From: Capsaspora owczarzaki ATCC 30864
Lineage: Eukaryota > Opisthokonta > Filasterea
Assembly: GCF_000151315.2 (NCBI RefSeq)
Contig: NW_011887297.1
Coordinates: 1,550,847 to 1,614,846 of the forward strand
Direction: 5' to 3'
Length of the DNA: 64,000 nt
Within the stretch, counting starts at the first letter, position 1; the number at the start of each line of letters is the position of its first letter. Positions 22,483 through 34,627 of this stretch are shown here, piece by piece. The notes beneath the pieces were generated by a model. That model made no database searches. It saw nothing but the letters and a program-made list of their open reading frames with translations, and had not been told where the DNA came from. A program made the translations under genes and the position numbers.

Positions 22483-22882
22483 GATGAAGTGGATGAAGTG
22501 AGTGAATGAAGAGTGAATGAAGAGTGAATGAAGAGTGAATGAAGTGAGTGTGAAACGAAATGCAAAAAGATTCAAAAACACAAAGTGCGAGTTTTTTTTT
22601 TTTTTCTTTTTTTGCATTTCACACTCGCTTGTTTTTTTAAAGTCTGACGTGTTCGTTTGCTTTTGTTTTCAATCAGTTTCATTCATCGTGTTTGGGAGCC
22701 GAATTCGCGCATCAGCAGCGGCCAAGGTTGGAGAGCGGGAGGAGGGGGGGGGAGGAGGAGTTGATCATTGGAAAAAGTCAAAAGCGAAGGGTGTGCCGTG
22801 GATTCTCAGATTCGCGGAAAGATCTGGTCGGGTTTGTCACTTTGCTTTGTTACTATCGAGACATTTGCTTTTTGCTTTATTG
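22483..22882. other. Spacer between TMEM42 stop and AOX start
   Basis: About 400 bp. Contains a short tandem of 'gagtgaatgaa' at ~22500-22545 and a T run at 22592-22605. No gene seen. Confidence 0.5.
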
Positions 22883-23754
22883 TCATGATTCGCGCCGTGG
22901 TGCAGGAGGCGGCTGTGTCGAGTCACGATCGGACGAAATGATCAGCGCGCCGATCAAAATGGCGCACGTCCCGATCCACCACTGTACTGGCAGCGGTTCA
23001 CTGAAAAACAAATGCCCGAGGATGGCCTGCCCAACACCAACAGCGGGCAAACGAGAGATGAGCGGGTGACAGTAATCTGGGATATCAGAACAAAACAAAA
23101 ACAAAAACAAAACACAGAAAAGCGAACAAACGCATTCAACTCACCGACAAGCAAAAGTTGGAAACCATGCTTAATGCAGTCGCTTCGAGCGATGTTTTGC
23201 ACTTGGATAGAGCAGTGGAGAACAGTGTCCACATTAGCGCGTTGCAGAGAATCACAAGCGCAAATCCGACGACAGTCTGCAGCATGTTGCTCTGGCCAAA
23301 AGCGAACGGGACGAGGGTTTGTGGTGTCAAATATCAAATAAAGCAGATCGTGTCAATGGGGCCATCAGTCACTGGGACGCCGTGTGCTGAATCTGAGCAG
23401 CGTTTCGCGTTTGAAACCTACCATTGTCTGAATTGAAATGCAATCTTGATCGGTGACCTGATCCAACGGACACAACGGTCGCGCCCAATCCACAGATCCT
23501 GCCCAGGTTGCCAATACGCACCATGTCGGCCATGCGAGACTGACGCCTCGGTGGAGCAGCGCCGCGATCAGGTGCGACCATGTTTCACCTGCAGAACTGC
23601 CAGCGCCATCACCCTCGGCCACCGCCGCAGAGACTGCTGGTGAGTGTGTGGCCAGCTTGCCCATAACTGATGCCAAGGCTGCAAATCCGCCAGCTGCGAC
23701 CGCGAGTGATCGTCCGACAGCGGCGGCCTGAGACTGCGACGAGATTGCCGCCAT
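22883..23754 (-). CDS. TMEM42: TMEM42-like multi-pass membrane protein (EamA/DMT type)
   Basis: Small drug/metabolite-transporter-like membrane protein of unknown substrate. Exons inferred: 23422-23754, 23145-23291, 22883-23026; 207 aa (human 159). VAAGGFAALASVMGKLA matches TMEM42 helix 1; ILCNALMWTLFSTALS and ALSMVSNFCLS match its best-conserved central region; LGHLFFSEPLPVQWWIG followed by LIGALIISS matches the last two helices. Exon 1 may end earlier, at a GTGAAA donor near 23580, which would remove a poorly conserved ~56-residue stretch; the family supports the shorter form only weakly. Confidence 0.78.
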
Positions 23755-24541
23755 TCTTGAGCGAAATTTCTGCGATGCGATGTGATGTTCAGTAACACAA
23801 GCGATTTGCTCTACAGAAGACTGCTCTCGAAAGTCAGTCAATCAACAACCCAACCATGGTTTATTCGAATAGTGTACAATAGCGTATTGCATTGTGGAGA
23901 TGCAAAGTCACGCACGACTAAAGTTTGCTCTTTTTTTGTTGTTTGGTTCAACATGAAGTTTCAAGCAGTAACGTGCTTCCCTTGATTCGCTTCTTTACAG
24001 TCCGACCCAACGAATTGAAGCGTTCGACTTGATTACCGCCACGGCCGGACCATGAAGAAGTGAAAAACGCCAATGGACACGGGCCTTATGCCTTTGAGTA
24101 GTTCTGAGATTGAAACAGCTAAAAGTTCCTCTGTCGTCATCGCTTGATCGGGCTGCATGGAAGCCATCAAGAGCATGCAGATCACGCAAATGACAATGAA
24201 AATCAAAACGTCGGATAGCATTGTGCGGTGGATTGTCTCTGTCGCGGCACACTAAAAGTCAGAAAGTGCGAGCGAAACATGAAACAAAAAACAGTGCGCA
24301 CACAGCAAGTTCACCGTTTTTGGATGTTGTTTTAGGAGTGAAGTCGAAACCATTAACCGCAAATGGAAGAAATCATCACAATCGTCAGACTATCTTCACG
24401 ACATGTACGCGTATACTCGAGGAAACATCCGTTCCGCACAATTGCGTGCTCAGGTCCGATGACACAAAATCTGGAAGAGACTGTGCGCTTGGTGGTAAAT
24501 CACATTCATTAACAAAATACGCACTGCACACACACGCGCGT
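23755..24541. other. Spacer between GPLD1 stop and TMEM42 start
   Basis: About 787 bp. Apart from one short ORF with a hydrophobic N-terminus (24033-24221, minus), I see nothing. Confidence 0.5.
24033..24221 (-). CDS. Possible 62-aa single-pass membrane micropeptide
   Basis: Unrecognised. MLSDVLIFIVICVICMLLMA forms one clear hydrophobic helix after a three-residue start, followed by an acidic and then basic tail ending MVRPWR. The ATG context is CCGCACA-ATG. It sits alone in a 787-bp gap. It resembles small integral membrane proteins in form, but I could not match it to one. Confidence 0.3.
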   Translation of the reverse strand: MLSDVLIFIVICVICMLLMASMQPDQAMTTEELLAVSISELLKGIRPVSIGVFHFFMVRPWR

Positions 24542-27500
24542 TCAATCCTTCAAGAAAACCTCAACGGTGCCGCCGAGATACGAGCCCTGGTGGCTGCGCT
24601 CAGCACCAACGATAACGTTGCGCTTGCCGTCGCCATCAACGTCCGCGGCAATGAAAGCAGCGCCAAAGCGCGAGTCGGCCTCGTTGGGCTGGAAGACGGT
24701 GGATGCGACATGGCCAGGGCAGGGCTCGTACAGCGGAAGAAGCCCGCAGTCGTGGGAGGTGGCGTTGCCCGTGGGGAACTTGGCGCCGCCGTGGAAGACG
24801 TAGACGATACCTTCCTCGCCGGCAAGCAGCTCCTCTGAAACATCGTCGGTGCGGGTGGGCGCCGAAATCAGCACGTCATCGACCTGGTCGTCGTTGACGT
24901 CCGCGACAACCACATGCCAGCCAAAGCGAGCGTAGCGGCGATCGCCACCCAGGGTCAGCGCGGGGGTGACTTGGTTGAGCGTCTGCGCCTTGCCAAGCAG
25001 GTCTGCAAGGCGAATCATGTACACGGCGCCAGCCTGGTCGAGCGAGTCGGCAATGCCAGCAATCTTGCCTTCAACGGTCTGCGTCGGGGCACCAACAATC
25101 AGGTGGGGCTCGGAGAAGCTGCCAAGAGGGGAGCCGATGGCAGCCGAGAGACCCAGCTTGCCAAACGACTGAACGCCAGCGAGCGTAAAGATGGGGTTGG
25201 AGGCCGACTGGGCGGGAGCAAAGCCGAAAATCTTGCCGACAGACTGAACGTCCGAATCGGAGAAGGAGCAGCCCGACGAAGCGCAGATGCGGGTGGAAGG
25301 GGCGCCAACCAGCAGCACGCCTGTGGAGTTGGTTTCGGGCGACGAACGTTCGACCGAGACGTGGTAGCCAAACCACGCGTTGTCCATTTCGCCCGTCATG
25401 GTCCAGTCGGCGTTTGCCACAGTGAGGGACTCGACTTGTTGGCCGTGGTTTGCCGAAGCGCGGAAAACGTAGACGGCTCCTCGCTGGTTTCCGCCAGCGG
25501 GCGCGTACGGGGCGCCGACAACGAGATCCGCGCGAGCGTCCGAGTCCAGATCTCCGCCAGCGAGACGCCATCCGAGGTTGTGGTAGGTGTCTTGGCCCGA
25601 GATGACCGTGCCAGCGGTCGTCGACAGGGTGGATCCCTTCTTTCCGTAAAACACAAAGACCTTGCCAGTGTACATGATGTCGCCAGCGCCGACCGAGGGT
25701 GCGCCGACAGCCAAATCATCAACGCCATCAGCGTTCAAGTCAACGACTGCCAAGGCGCTGCCAAATCGTCCATAGAGGTCCTGGCCGTCGATGACTATTG
25801 TAGAAAACAAGCAAACAAAAAACAAAACAAATAACGAAAAAAAAAAACCCAACCCAACGTAAGCGCAAACAAACGCTTCGCAGCACAAACAACCCAATTC
25901 CTCCAAGTCACATACTCAGGTTGGCCGCAGCGTTCAAATCAACGTTGTGGAGATCTCCCTTGGCGCCGTAGACAATGTACACGCGACCATGTTGGGCGTT
26001 GCCAGCCTCGCCAGTGCCGGGGGCGCCGACAGCAACATCGGCGATACCGTCGTTGTTAAAGTCACCGGACGCCATGGCCCAGCCAACGCGGGAGTGGTTG
26101 GTCGAGGTCGTGAACAGACCGGACGCGGGAGCACCAAGCGCCTCAGCCTTGGCCTGTCGCGCAGTCTCGCGACGAGCGAGCTCCTCTTCCTTTGCGGCGA
26201 GAATGATAGCCTCGACCTCGCGCAGGGCCTCCTTGACTTCGACGCTGGGCTCCAGGTACGCGCCACCGTCGGCAGTGCGCGAGATCTTGATGTCGGAGAG
26301 CGAGAGCTTGCGGGGCTCAATGACGCGCTGCAGACGTTCGCCAAAGCCCTGGCTGTTGGCGCATGCACGGCGGTTGGCCTGCTGCGGCATCTTGGGAGAC
26401 TTGGGGACATCGTGGGCGTCCGCAGCGGCGCAGCGAACAAGCATCGGGTTGTTGTTGAGGTCGCACGTTTGGGTGCCACGCTCAACCATGGGGATGGAGG
26501 CGTTGTTCCAGATGAGCTGCGTCCAGGCAGCCATGTCGTACACGCCGCCGAGGAAGAACTCCATGAACGACTCGACGAGGAAGGGCGACTTTTTCGAGTA
26601 GCTGGGGAAGGCCTTGGCAACCGCGAGGCGCTCGCCGAGACGGCCGAGGAAGAGCCAGGCAGTGCACTCCTCGACGACAGTGGCATTGATGGGGTTGACG
26701 CCATAGAGCTGGGTGTAAATCTTGAGCAAATCCTGCACGGGAATGTACCACTTGCCAATCTCAGAGATGAACTTGAGCTGGAGCTCATAGTTGGCCACGA
26801 CGTCGCCACCCTCGTCGCCAACGCTGTGAGCGGCACTGAAGCTGCCATGGAAGTTTTCCTGCGTGTTATTGAGTTTGTTTTTTGGGAGGGGGGGATGTAC
26901 AAAACGAAGTGAGCCAACACAACAAAACAAGGTCAAAACAACTACAATGGCACAACCGCCCGTGGTGTCGCCACCGCATCTCGAGACGTACGTTGCCCAT
27001 GGTGGAAAGGAAGCCCTGCGGAATGCCCAGCGCGTGCCAGGAAATGTCCGCGACCTCATGCGAGACAAAGCCGAGGTAGAAGGCGACGAGCTTCTCTGCA
27101 GCCTCAGACCACGGGCGCGGGTAGGCCGAGCGGATGTAGTTGGCCGTGGCATTCATGAATGGCGTCCAGTGGGTGTCTTCCGAGACGTAGCCAAAGTTGC
27201 CCTTGAAGCAGAGGCTGTTGTAGTAGGCATCTGTCGAGAGATTAGAGCGAGTGAGTTGGAGATTTGCGGTTGAGTTGGGTTGAGTTGGGTTCTTCATCCG
27301 CCAAGGCAATGCAGCAAAAAAAAGTGCATGTCATGTCGTGGAGGGGACCGACCTGGGTAAGGGTTGCCTGCCTGGAAGGCGTCCTGGTGCTTGAGCGCAA
27401 TCTATGAGGAGGGGGGTTTTGTGAGTCAAATTGGATTGCTGCTGTCTCTCTCTCTCTAGCTCTCTCTCTCTCTCGTTCTCCTTCTCTCTCTCACTCTGAC

Positions 27501-27714
27501 TGTCGATGCTTTGCGGAAATGAGCGCAGAAGTCGTGATGCAGGATGGCAGCAGGTTCAAAAACTCACTTGTTTGTAGTCCTCATGCTCGACGGGGTCGAA
27601 AAAGTCGAGTGCGTAGCGGGCGATCGTAATGTGTGTCGAGATGCCGCAGCCCTGCACGGCGACCACAGCGACGCAGAGCACGAGCAGCGCGCGCACCACC
27701 AGCGTCGTCGTCAT
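24542..27714 (-). CDS. GPLD1: Glycosylphosphatidylinositol-specific phospholipase D
   Basis: Secreted enzyme that cleaves the inositol-phosphate bond of GPI anchors. Five exons: 27568-27714, 27353-27401, 26992-27230, 25916-26858, 24542-25794; 876 aa (human ~840). A signal peptide (VVRALLVLCVAVVAVQG) is followed by CGISTHITIARYALDFF, matching the mature N-terminus. The zinc-dependent catalytic domain covers about 22-370 (GFVSHEVADISWHALG, GSFSAAHSVGDEGGDVVANYEL). FG-GAP beta-propeller repeats follow to the end, each with a DxNxDGxxD calcium loop: GDFNNDGIADVAVGAPG, VDLNADGVDDLAVGAPS, ADVDGDGKRNVIVGAE. A CT-rich microsatellite lies in intron 1 (~27445-27490). Confidence 0.95.
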
Positions 27715-28252
27715 CGCAGACGAAGAAGGAGAAGAAGAAGAAGGAGAGGAAGAAGGAGAGGAAGGCAAAAGGAGTGAAAATTGGACTGGAAATTGAAATT
27801 GGATTGGAAATTGGATTTTGTTATTCTTGGCAATGAACAGCAGCCGAACAGCCGACGGGACGACGGAGTTTAATCGAAAAAACTTGCGCAGTGACAACGA
27901 AATAGACAAACACACAGAGAAGCAAGAGCGAGTTTGATTTGAGACACGAGAAAAGTGGGAGCGAGCGAAAAAGGGGAAGGGAAGCGAGGGGTGGGACGCG
28001 AATGCGAACAACCATTGGAACACGAACTTATGTCCGCCACCCAACCTCCACCCACTTGGTGCACTTGGAGCAGCTGATTGCAATGATAACGTCAACACAC
28101 ACGCACGTAATTAACTCCAAAGTCAACAAAAAATGAAAAATCGGCGGGCGGACAAGCTGCTCAAAAGATAAATGTATTGTGACATGACACCAAGCACAAC
28201 ATGAAGAGCCTCAGAGATAGACTGTAACAAAGAGCAACACAACTCACAATGA
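27715..28252. other. Spacer between CWC22 stop and GPLD1 start
   Basis: About 538 bp, with a GA-rich stretch just upstream of the GPLD1 ATG (27720-27770). No gene seen. Confidence 0.5.
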
Positions 28253-31200
28253 TCAACGATCGTCATCGTAACGCCCTCGCTTGGAATCGCGAGTCGACAA
28301 CTCAGTGTCATCCTTTTCTCGTGCTCGGCGTCCTTCGTCCCGAGCGCCGTCACGGTCGTCTTTTCGGTCACTGCGACGCTCATCCCGGTCGCCTCGACGG
28401 TCGTCATCTCGACGGCGTTGGTCGTGGCTTCGTTCCCGATCGTCTCGTCGACCGTCACGTTCGTCGCGACGATCGCTACGATCATCTCGGCGAGAATCGC
28501 GCCCTTGGTCATCTCGACGATCACTGCGATCGTCGCGTCGGGCGTCGCTGCGCGAACGTTCGTCACGACGATCATCACGACGGTCATCACGTCGATCTTC
28601 GCGTCGATCTTCGCGTCGATCATCACGACGGTCTTCGCGCCGTGAATCGCTGCGAGTGCGGCTGTCGTCGCGGCGCCGGTCTGACGAGCGCGAAGAAGCA
28701 CTGGGACGCTCGCGAGAGTCGGAGCGCTTGGATCGCGACCGAGATCTCGGGTCGTGGTTGGACTCCGAGTCCGAGCCGGAGCCCGAGCTGGATGATGATG
28801 ATGATGACCCTGAAGACGATCCGCTCGACGAATCCGAATCAGAGTCCGAATCAGAGCCGCTCGACGATCCCGACGACGATGACGATGAGTCCGAGTCCGA
28901 CGACGAGCTGACAGCAGCGGCGGCAGCCTGTGGCTCGGGGTCTGGGACTGCTTGCATGATCATCTTTGGCGCGTTGTTGTAGTAATGACGAAGATCGTCT
29001 CTGAAAGTGGGAGATGGGACATAAGAGAGGCGCACAACAAACAACAACAACAACAAAAAAGGTGAGCCAAAAACAATCCAACGCGAAAAAACAATGGAAA
29101 CAACCATTCGGACGCAGCAACCACTCCATCATCGAATAAACGTACGCAAGACCGCCTCGCCCAATACCAACGAAAAAGTTGATGGCAAAGCGCATGTTCT
29201 TGGCATTGTCCTTGGGGAAGAGCCCAGCAATGTACGGTTGGAGGGCCTCCATCTTGAAGCGCTCGTTCAGCTTGGCCAAGCCGATATAATCTGACAATTC
29301 TTGCAGCAGCTGTTTCAAGAAGATACGACTCGAAGAGGTGGTGTCCTCTTCGGTCAAGCGAACGTTCGCAAACACAGTCCAGGGCAGTGCGTCCGTGTAG
29401 AGCAAGTGCGCGAAAAGCCGGCCAATGTGGCGAATTTTGTTCGTTTCAAACCTATGAATTGTGTTGTACTGGTGCGAAAAGGGTAGTTCACAGTGAGAGG
29501 CAAGTAGTCTAACGTGAAATCCGACCTCACGTCCAAATCAAACAAAAAAACAAAACGGAACAAGAAAGCAAACAAAAAGAAAAAAAAAACCTACATATTC
29601 CTGGAAGCAAGTCTCAAATGATTCACAGAAGGCACCTCGCAAGCGACACAGACGTTCTGCCAAGTCGGCGTAGAAGCGAATGAAGGAGCGTTCTTGGCCG
29701 CAGCATTCGACAACCATTGTCGCGAGAATCATCTGCAGGGAAGATTTGCAACACGACGGCAACAAGGGGTCAACAACACTTTCTCCACATTCATCGACCC
29801 GTCCATCAGCAACACACAATAAATCCACATACCTCCATGCCGGGTTTAATGGTGTTCTTAAGAAGCTTGTGCGCACACTCTTCAAAGCTGGCGCTGCTCA
29901 TGAATGTCAGGTAGATGGTACGACGAAGGTTGACGGCCTCTTCGCTGGTCTGGTCCAGAATGCTGACGTCGGTCTGCACCTGCTCTGACGCTTGCGATTG
30001 CTGCTGCTGCATGTTCTCGGCATCGTTTTCCTCGTCTTCATCATCGCTCTCGGCTTCGTCGTCACCATCCTCATCATCGTCGTCCTCTCCAAGAATTTCT
30101 GCCTTGATTTTCTTGTACTTTTCTTCGTTTGCAATGAAGTTGGGATCGGCACGGAAGATGTCTAATCGCCAGAGGCGGAAGCAAACGAGCAAGGTGAGAT
30201 GAAACGCCCACGTCCCGCAACTCACACCCACACCCCCCCACTCACGCAAAATTCAAGCACTTACCCAGCTGCTCCTCGGCATTCAACTCTTCGTCGTCGA
30301 GAGAAATCACATGCATGATTTGGTCTTCGTCTTCAACGAGACTCAGACCCTCCGGAATGCTTGGGTTGTCCTTAAAGTTGTCCTTGCGAAGGGCAAACAT
30401 GACTTCGAGCATGTACTGGATGCGAAGCGAGACGTTGCCGTCGTGCAGAATGGCTCGCAGACGCTCAAACGCAGCGTCCAGCGCCCGAGGCGAGTTTTCA
30501 GCGAGGAAGGCGCCACATTCGCGAATAAAGGTGGTGGCAATCTCGACGGAATCATCGGTGGGTCGCTCGAGCAGCAGCGTAATCACTTGCAACGCGAGAA
30601 TTTCGTACGCAACCTGCTGGTTGACCAGGTGGGCGATAAAGCGGGTGGACGAGATGCACGCCTGCTTGTTGTTGCGTCGGAAGGCGCGTCGGAACTGCAG
30701 CACGAGGCGCTTGAGAATGAGCTCTCCGGCCTGAGGGAACTTTGTGTTGATGATGGCTGTGAGCGCAGCATAGACGGGTGTGAATGTGGGCGACGCGGCC
30801 TGCGCGCGAATGAAGGATCGCGCCAGCACACCGCGCCCGCGCACGAGGTTTTCCGAGAAGATCTCGGGCAGAATGTTCTGGATGTTGGCCGTGTTGAGCT
30901 TGTTGACAATGCCGTTCAGCGACTTTTTCAGCGCCTCCCAAGACATGCGCTGGAACTCGACGCTGCTCTTGTCCTGCATCTGGCTCTGCATCATCCGCAA
31001 CCGCGCTGGCGGGATGTACACGCCGCCGGTCGGTGCCAGCGTCACGTCTGTCGTGCGCTTGTTCAGCGACGGCTCGGCCACCACAGGTGCAGGCGCCGGT
31101 CGTGCCTGGTGATGATGGCCATCATCACGACGCGACGACGACGACGACGACGTCGCGGATTGCAGATCGCTGTGCCGGGCTCGACCGCTGCCAGAGCGCG

Positions 31201-31655
31201 ACGGGTCATCGCGGTAGCTGCTCCGGGACGACGAGTCTCGCGCATCGCGGTCTGCATGGCGATCGTGCCTCCACCGGGAGGAGGAGGAGGACGACGACGA
31301 GTGATCGCCATTGTCTGCTGCTGCCTTTGCATTGCGGCTGCGTTCCCCGCTGGAGCTCCGGCTGCGGCTGCGGCTGCTCCTGCTCCTGCTCCTGCTTCTG
31401 CTGCTGTCGTCGCTGTGGCGAGATGAGCGGCGGCGGCGTCGGTGGCTGCTGCGACCAGATCGCTCGTCTGCACTCGCGGCTGGCTCATCGCGCCTTTTGT
31501 CGAGATCGCTGCGTTCTGACTGCTGGGCCGCCCTGCCACTGCCACTGCCACTGCCAGCGGGTGACGGCGACCGGCGGCGTGGTTGGCTGCCGTGGCGCGA
31601 GTCGGGCGATGCGCTGCGGCTGCGGCTGCGATTGTCGCTGTCTCGGTCGCTCTCC
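28253..31655 (-). CDS. CWC22: Pre-mRNA-splicing factor CWC22 (initiator exon not placed)
   Basis: Spliceosome component that recruits eIF4A3 for exon-junction-complex deposition. Exons: 30265-31655, 29833-30161, 29595-29732, 29146-29468, 28253-29000, all in phase; at least 975 aa. The N-terminal ~150 residues are Arg/Ser-rich. The MIF4G domain starts [14 protein letters not shown] and includes [31 protein letters not shown] and [11 protein letters not shown]. After an acidic linker comes the MA3 domain: [67 protein letters not shown]. The C-terminus is an Asp/Ser block then RD/RS repeats. The first exon shown begins after a 34-nt T run plus CAAAG, in phase 2; no convincing ATG exon lies in the ~200 bp before NELF-A ends. 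Confidence 0.95.
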
Positions 31656-31660
31656 CTTTG

Positions 31661-31694
<34 letters not shown>
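31661..31694 (-). repeat. 34-nt poly(T) (minus strand) at a CWC22 3' splice site
   Basis: Seen as A34 on the plus strand, immediately followed in transcript sense by CAAAG and the RS-domain exon. A further A run lies at about 31712-31728. Confidence 0.9.
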
Positions 31695-31695
<1 letters not shown>

Positions 31696-31863
31696 AACGA
31701 AAAGAAATAAAGAAAAAAAAAAAAAAAAGAAACTGAGCATCCAAGTCGCATAAGCATAGATTGGCATGGCAGAATCGATTGTACTGTGAAATAGAAATCA
31801 AGAACAACAGCAGAAAAAAAAAACAGAAAAAAAACAAACAAACAGTCAAGGGCCGAAACAGGT

Positions 31864-34586
31864 TTACAGCAAGTCTTGAGACTGCTGCTGCTGCTGCTGG
31901 GGCTGTTGGTACGGCTGCGGCTGCTGTTGTTGTTGGTACGGCTGTTGTTGGTACGGTTGCTGTTGGTACGGTTGCTGTTGGTACGGTTGCTGTTGTTGAT
32001 ACTGTTGCTGCGGCGGTGGTTGCTGCGGCAGCGGCGGGACGGGGAATGGATGGTACGGCGGTTGCCCAGGAACACTCGAATTGGCATGCGCATCTGTCGA
32101 GGAACCGGGGTAAGGTTGGTGTGGGGCAAATGCTGGAGGGGGTCCCTGCATCGGATGGTACATTGGGAAAGCAAAACCAGGTGGCATGGGTGGCATCGGC
32201 GGCATGGGAGGTGGCGGCAAGGGCGGCATTCCATGTGGATTGGAACCAGGCTGATGCTGCTGGTGGTGTTGCTGTTGCATGGCTTGAAAGAACGATAGGG
32301 GGATTTGCATCGGGAAACCAGGATGCCCAGGAGGCGGAGGCGGTGGGAGACCGGCAAGAGCAGGAAGCGGGGGAAAAGGTGGGACGGCACCACCTGGGAA
32401 TGGCCCAGGCGTGGTGTTGCCCGAGGGAGCTGGCGCGCCACTGCCACCTGGCATAACGGGTGGGTGTGGTGGAAATCCAGGGAATCCCGCAGGCATGGGT
32501 GCACCGCGGGGAAAGCCGGGGGGTATCATAAACACCATGGGGCGTTGCACCCCATCTGGTCCCACCTGCATCGGACCAGGACCGGGCGGCAAGAACGGGA
32601 AATGGCCCGGTTCTGGCGGAGGGGCATGGGTGGCGGCAGGTCCATGTTCGCCGGCGCGCTCGACACTGGCCGGCTCGTTGTGCACACGCTGCTGCTCTTG
32701 TGTGCTAGCCTGGGTGAGGTCGTCGCCGCCCCAGCGGGGCTCAGGCGCCGGCTGTTGTGGTGCAGCAGGATGCTGTTGTTGTTGCGTTGCAGACGAGGAT
32801 GGATTCTCCTCCCGAGTGTCCATTGCCTGCGACTCGTCGTGAGAATCGTGCTCTTCATGGCTGTGAAAATCGACGAACGAGGTCGGAGGGCGGGGTCCAG
32901 CCGAGCGTGGCGGCTGAGGGGCCGAATCATTGCTAAACTCGTCAGCGTCAGCACCGGGCGCATACTCAAAGAAGGTCCAAGCGCGAGGCCCCTGCTCTGC
33001 CTCGGCAGCCGGAGCAGACGGCTGGCCAGCAAAAGAGCCCTGCTGAGGTGCATGCGAGTCGTCAGCAGCCGTGCCAACCTTGTCGAGATTGAACTCTTGG
33101 ATGTGGAATTCAATCTCTCCCAGTGCTTTCCTGTTGCCTTGTGGGCCATCAGCTGCGGTTGCCTTTGCCTGCAGCTTGCTCTCAGCAATAGCAGCTCTGG
33201 CATCTTTTGCGTCCTTGGCCTCTTGCCTTTTGTCTATCAAATACAACGATAGGTTGAGTTTTTCCGCGGGTTGTAATTTTCAGCGCGAAGCGGCGTGCAA
33301 AAAGCCTCATGGGACCGGATCGAGCCGGGTGTGGCACACATACCTTCGATGGCAGCCTTTTTCGCTGCTTTGGCGGCTTCCTTTTCTTCGGTGCGCTGCA
33401 GTTTTTTGAGCTGCAAATCGGCCTCTTTTTGCTGATGTTTCTCCATCCGCAACCGATGGAGTTCTTCCGGTGCTGCAATAGGGGCAAAAAAGATCGAAAA
33501 AAGACAGCGGTCAAACGGGCATGGTTGTGAGCTCAGGTAGTTCCCTCCCAAAAAAAAAAACGCCTGAACAACACAAATAGCACGAACATTGAAAAAACAA
33601 AAAAACCAACCGCTTAGCTTACTGTGCTTTATCTTGTCCGTTCGCTCTGCCAATGCCCTCGATTCTTCGCTGTCCACGGCAAGCATAGCCAGCACCTTTC
33701 GTGGAGCTGCCAGTGGCTGGTCGTGCAGGAGTGGCAGAGATTGTCGATCTGGCGACAAAGTCAAAGGTCAATACATCAATCATCATGACTGCCATTCCCA
33801 AAGAATGGAAAAAGAGCCACCTACTGATAGGCCGAGACTGATGCATCGATGGCATGTTTGCCGGCGAGTTGAATGTTTGGCGTTTGACGGTTGCGGTTTC
33901 TGCACACGGAATCGCGCACAGTCAGAACAACAGAAGCTCGTACATCTCAAACGCGACCAACAACCAAGATTCGTACCCATCTTGCGCAAATCTTCTCGCA
34001 GACTGGCCGACTTTGGCGGCCGTTTCAGCTTGAAATGGTGTTTCGTGTCGGCAAGCGAGTCGAGAAACTGCTGTGGGTTGGACTGTGGATGGAAGGTGGC
34101 AAACTGCTCTTGCATCAATTGCACTCGCACCTGCGAGTTCAAGAAGAGGTAGTCGAGCGGCAGCAGCTTCATCGGAGTTTCCGAGAGAACTGAGAGGAAC
34201 AACGAGAAGTGAGCGAACAAGGTTGGAAGCAGCTTTTGGACGACTGAGCAGCACAATAAACAACACAAGTTGCACGCGTACGCTTTTCGCGGAGCTCGCC
34301 GTGCGCCTGCGTGATGAGACTGGCATCGTTGTCCCACGATGGCATCAGGGTCGAGTCTGCAGGGTAGCGCTTGAGCAAGTCCCACACGAGGCGAACCCAC
34401 TCGTCCTCGTCTCTGCCGGCCACTGCGAGCAGCTCCTCCAGCTGCGTGCGGAACTCTCGCATGTCGCGCTTGCGGATGCTGAGGAAGGAGAGGAGGACCT
34501 GTGGATTGGATTGGATGCAAAGGGGGGAGATGAGAGCGAGTGATGAGCGTGTTGCACAGCACATCATCCACCCATCCGTCCGCCAT

Positions 34587-34627
<41 letters not shown>

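Noticed and set aside
24914-26912. Long plus-strand ORFs opposite GPLD1 (306 and 321 codons)
   Set aside because: Shadows of the FG-GAP and catalytic exons; no independent motif.
28281-28982. 233-codon plus-strand Arg/Ser-rich ORF
   Set aside because: Antisense reading of the CWC22 RS/RD tail, where TCG/CGA codons give Arg/Ser in several frames. The CWC22 frame has the conserved domains.
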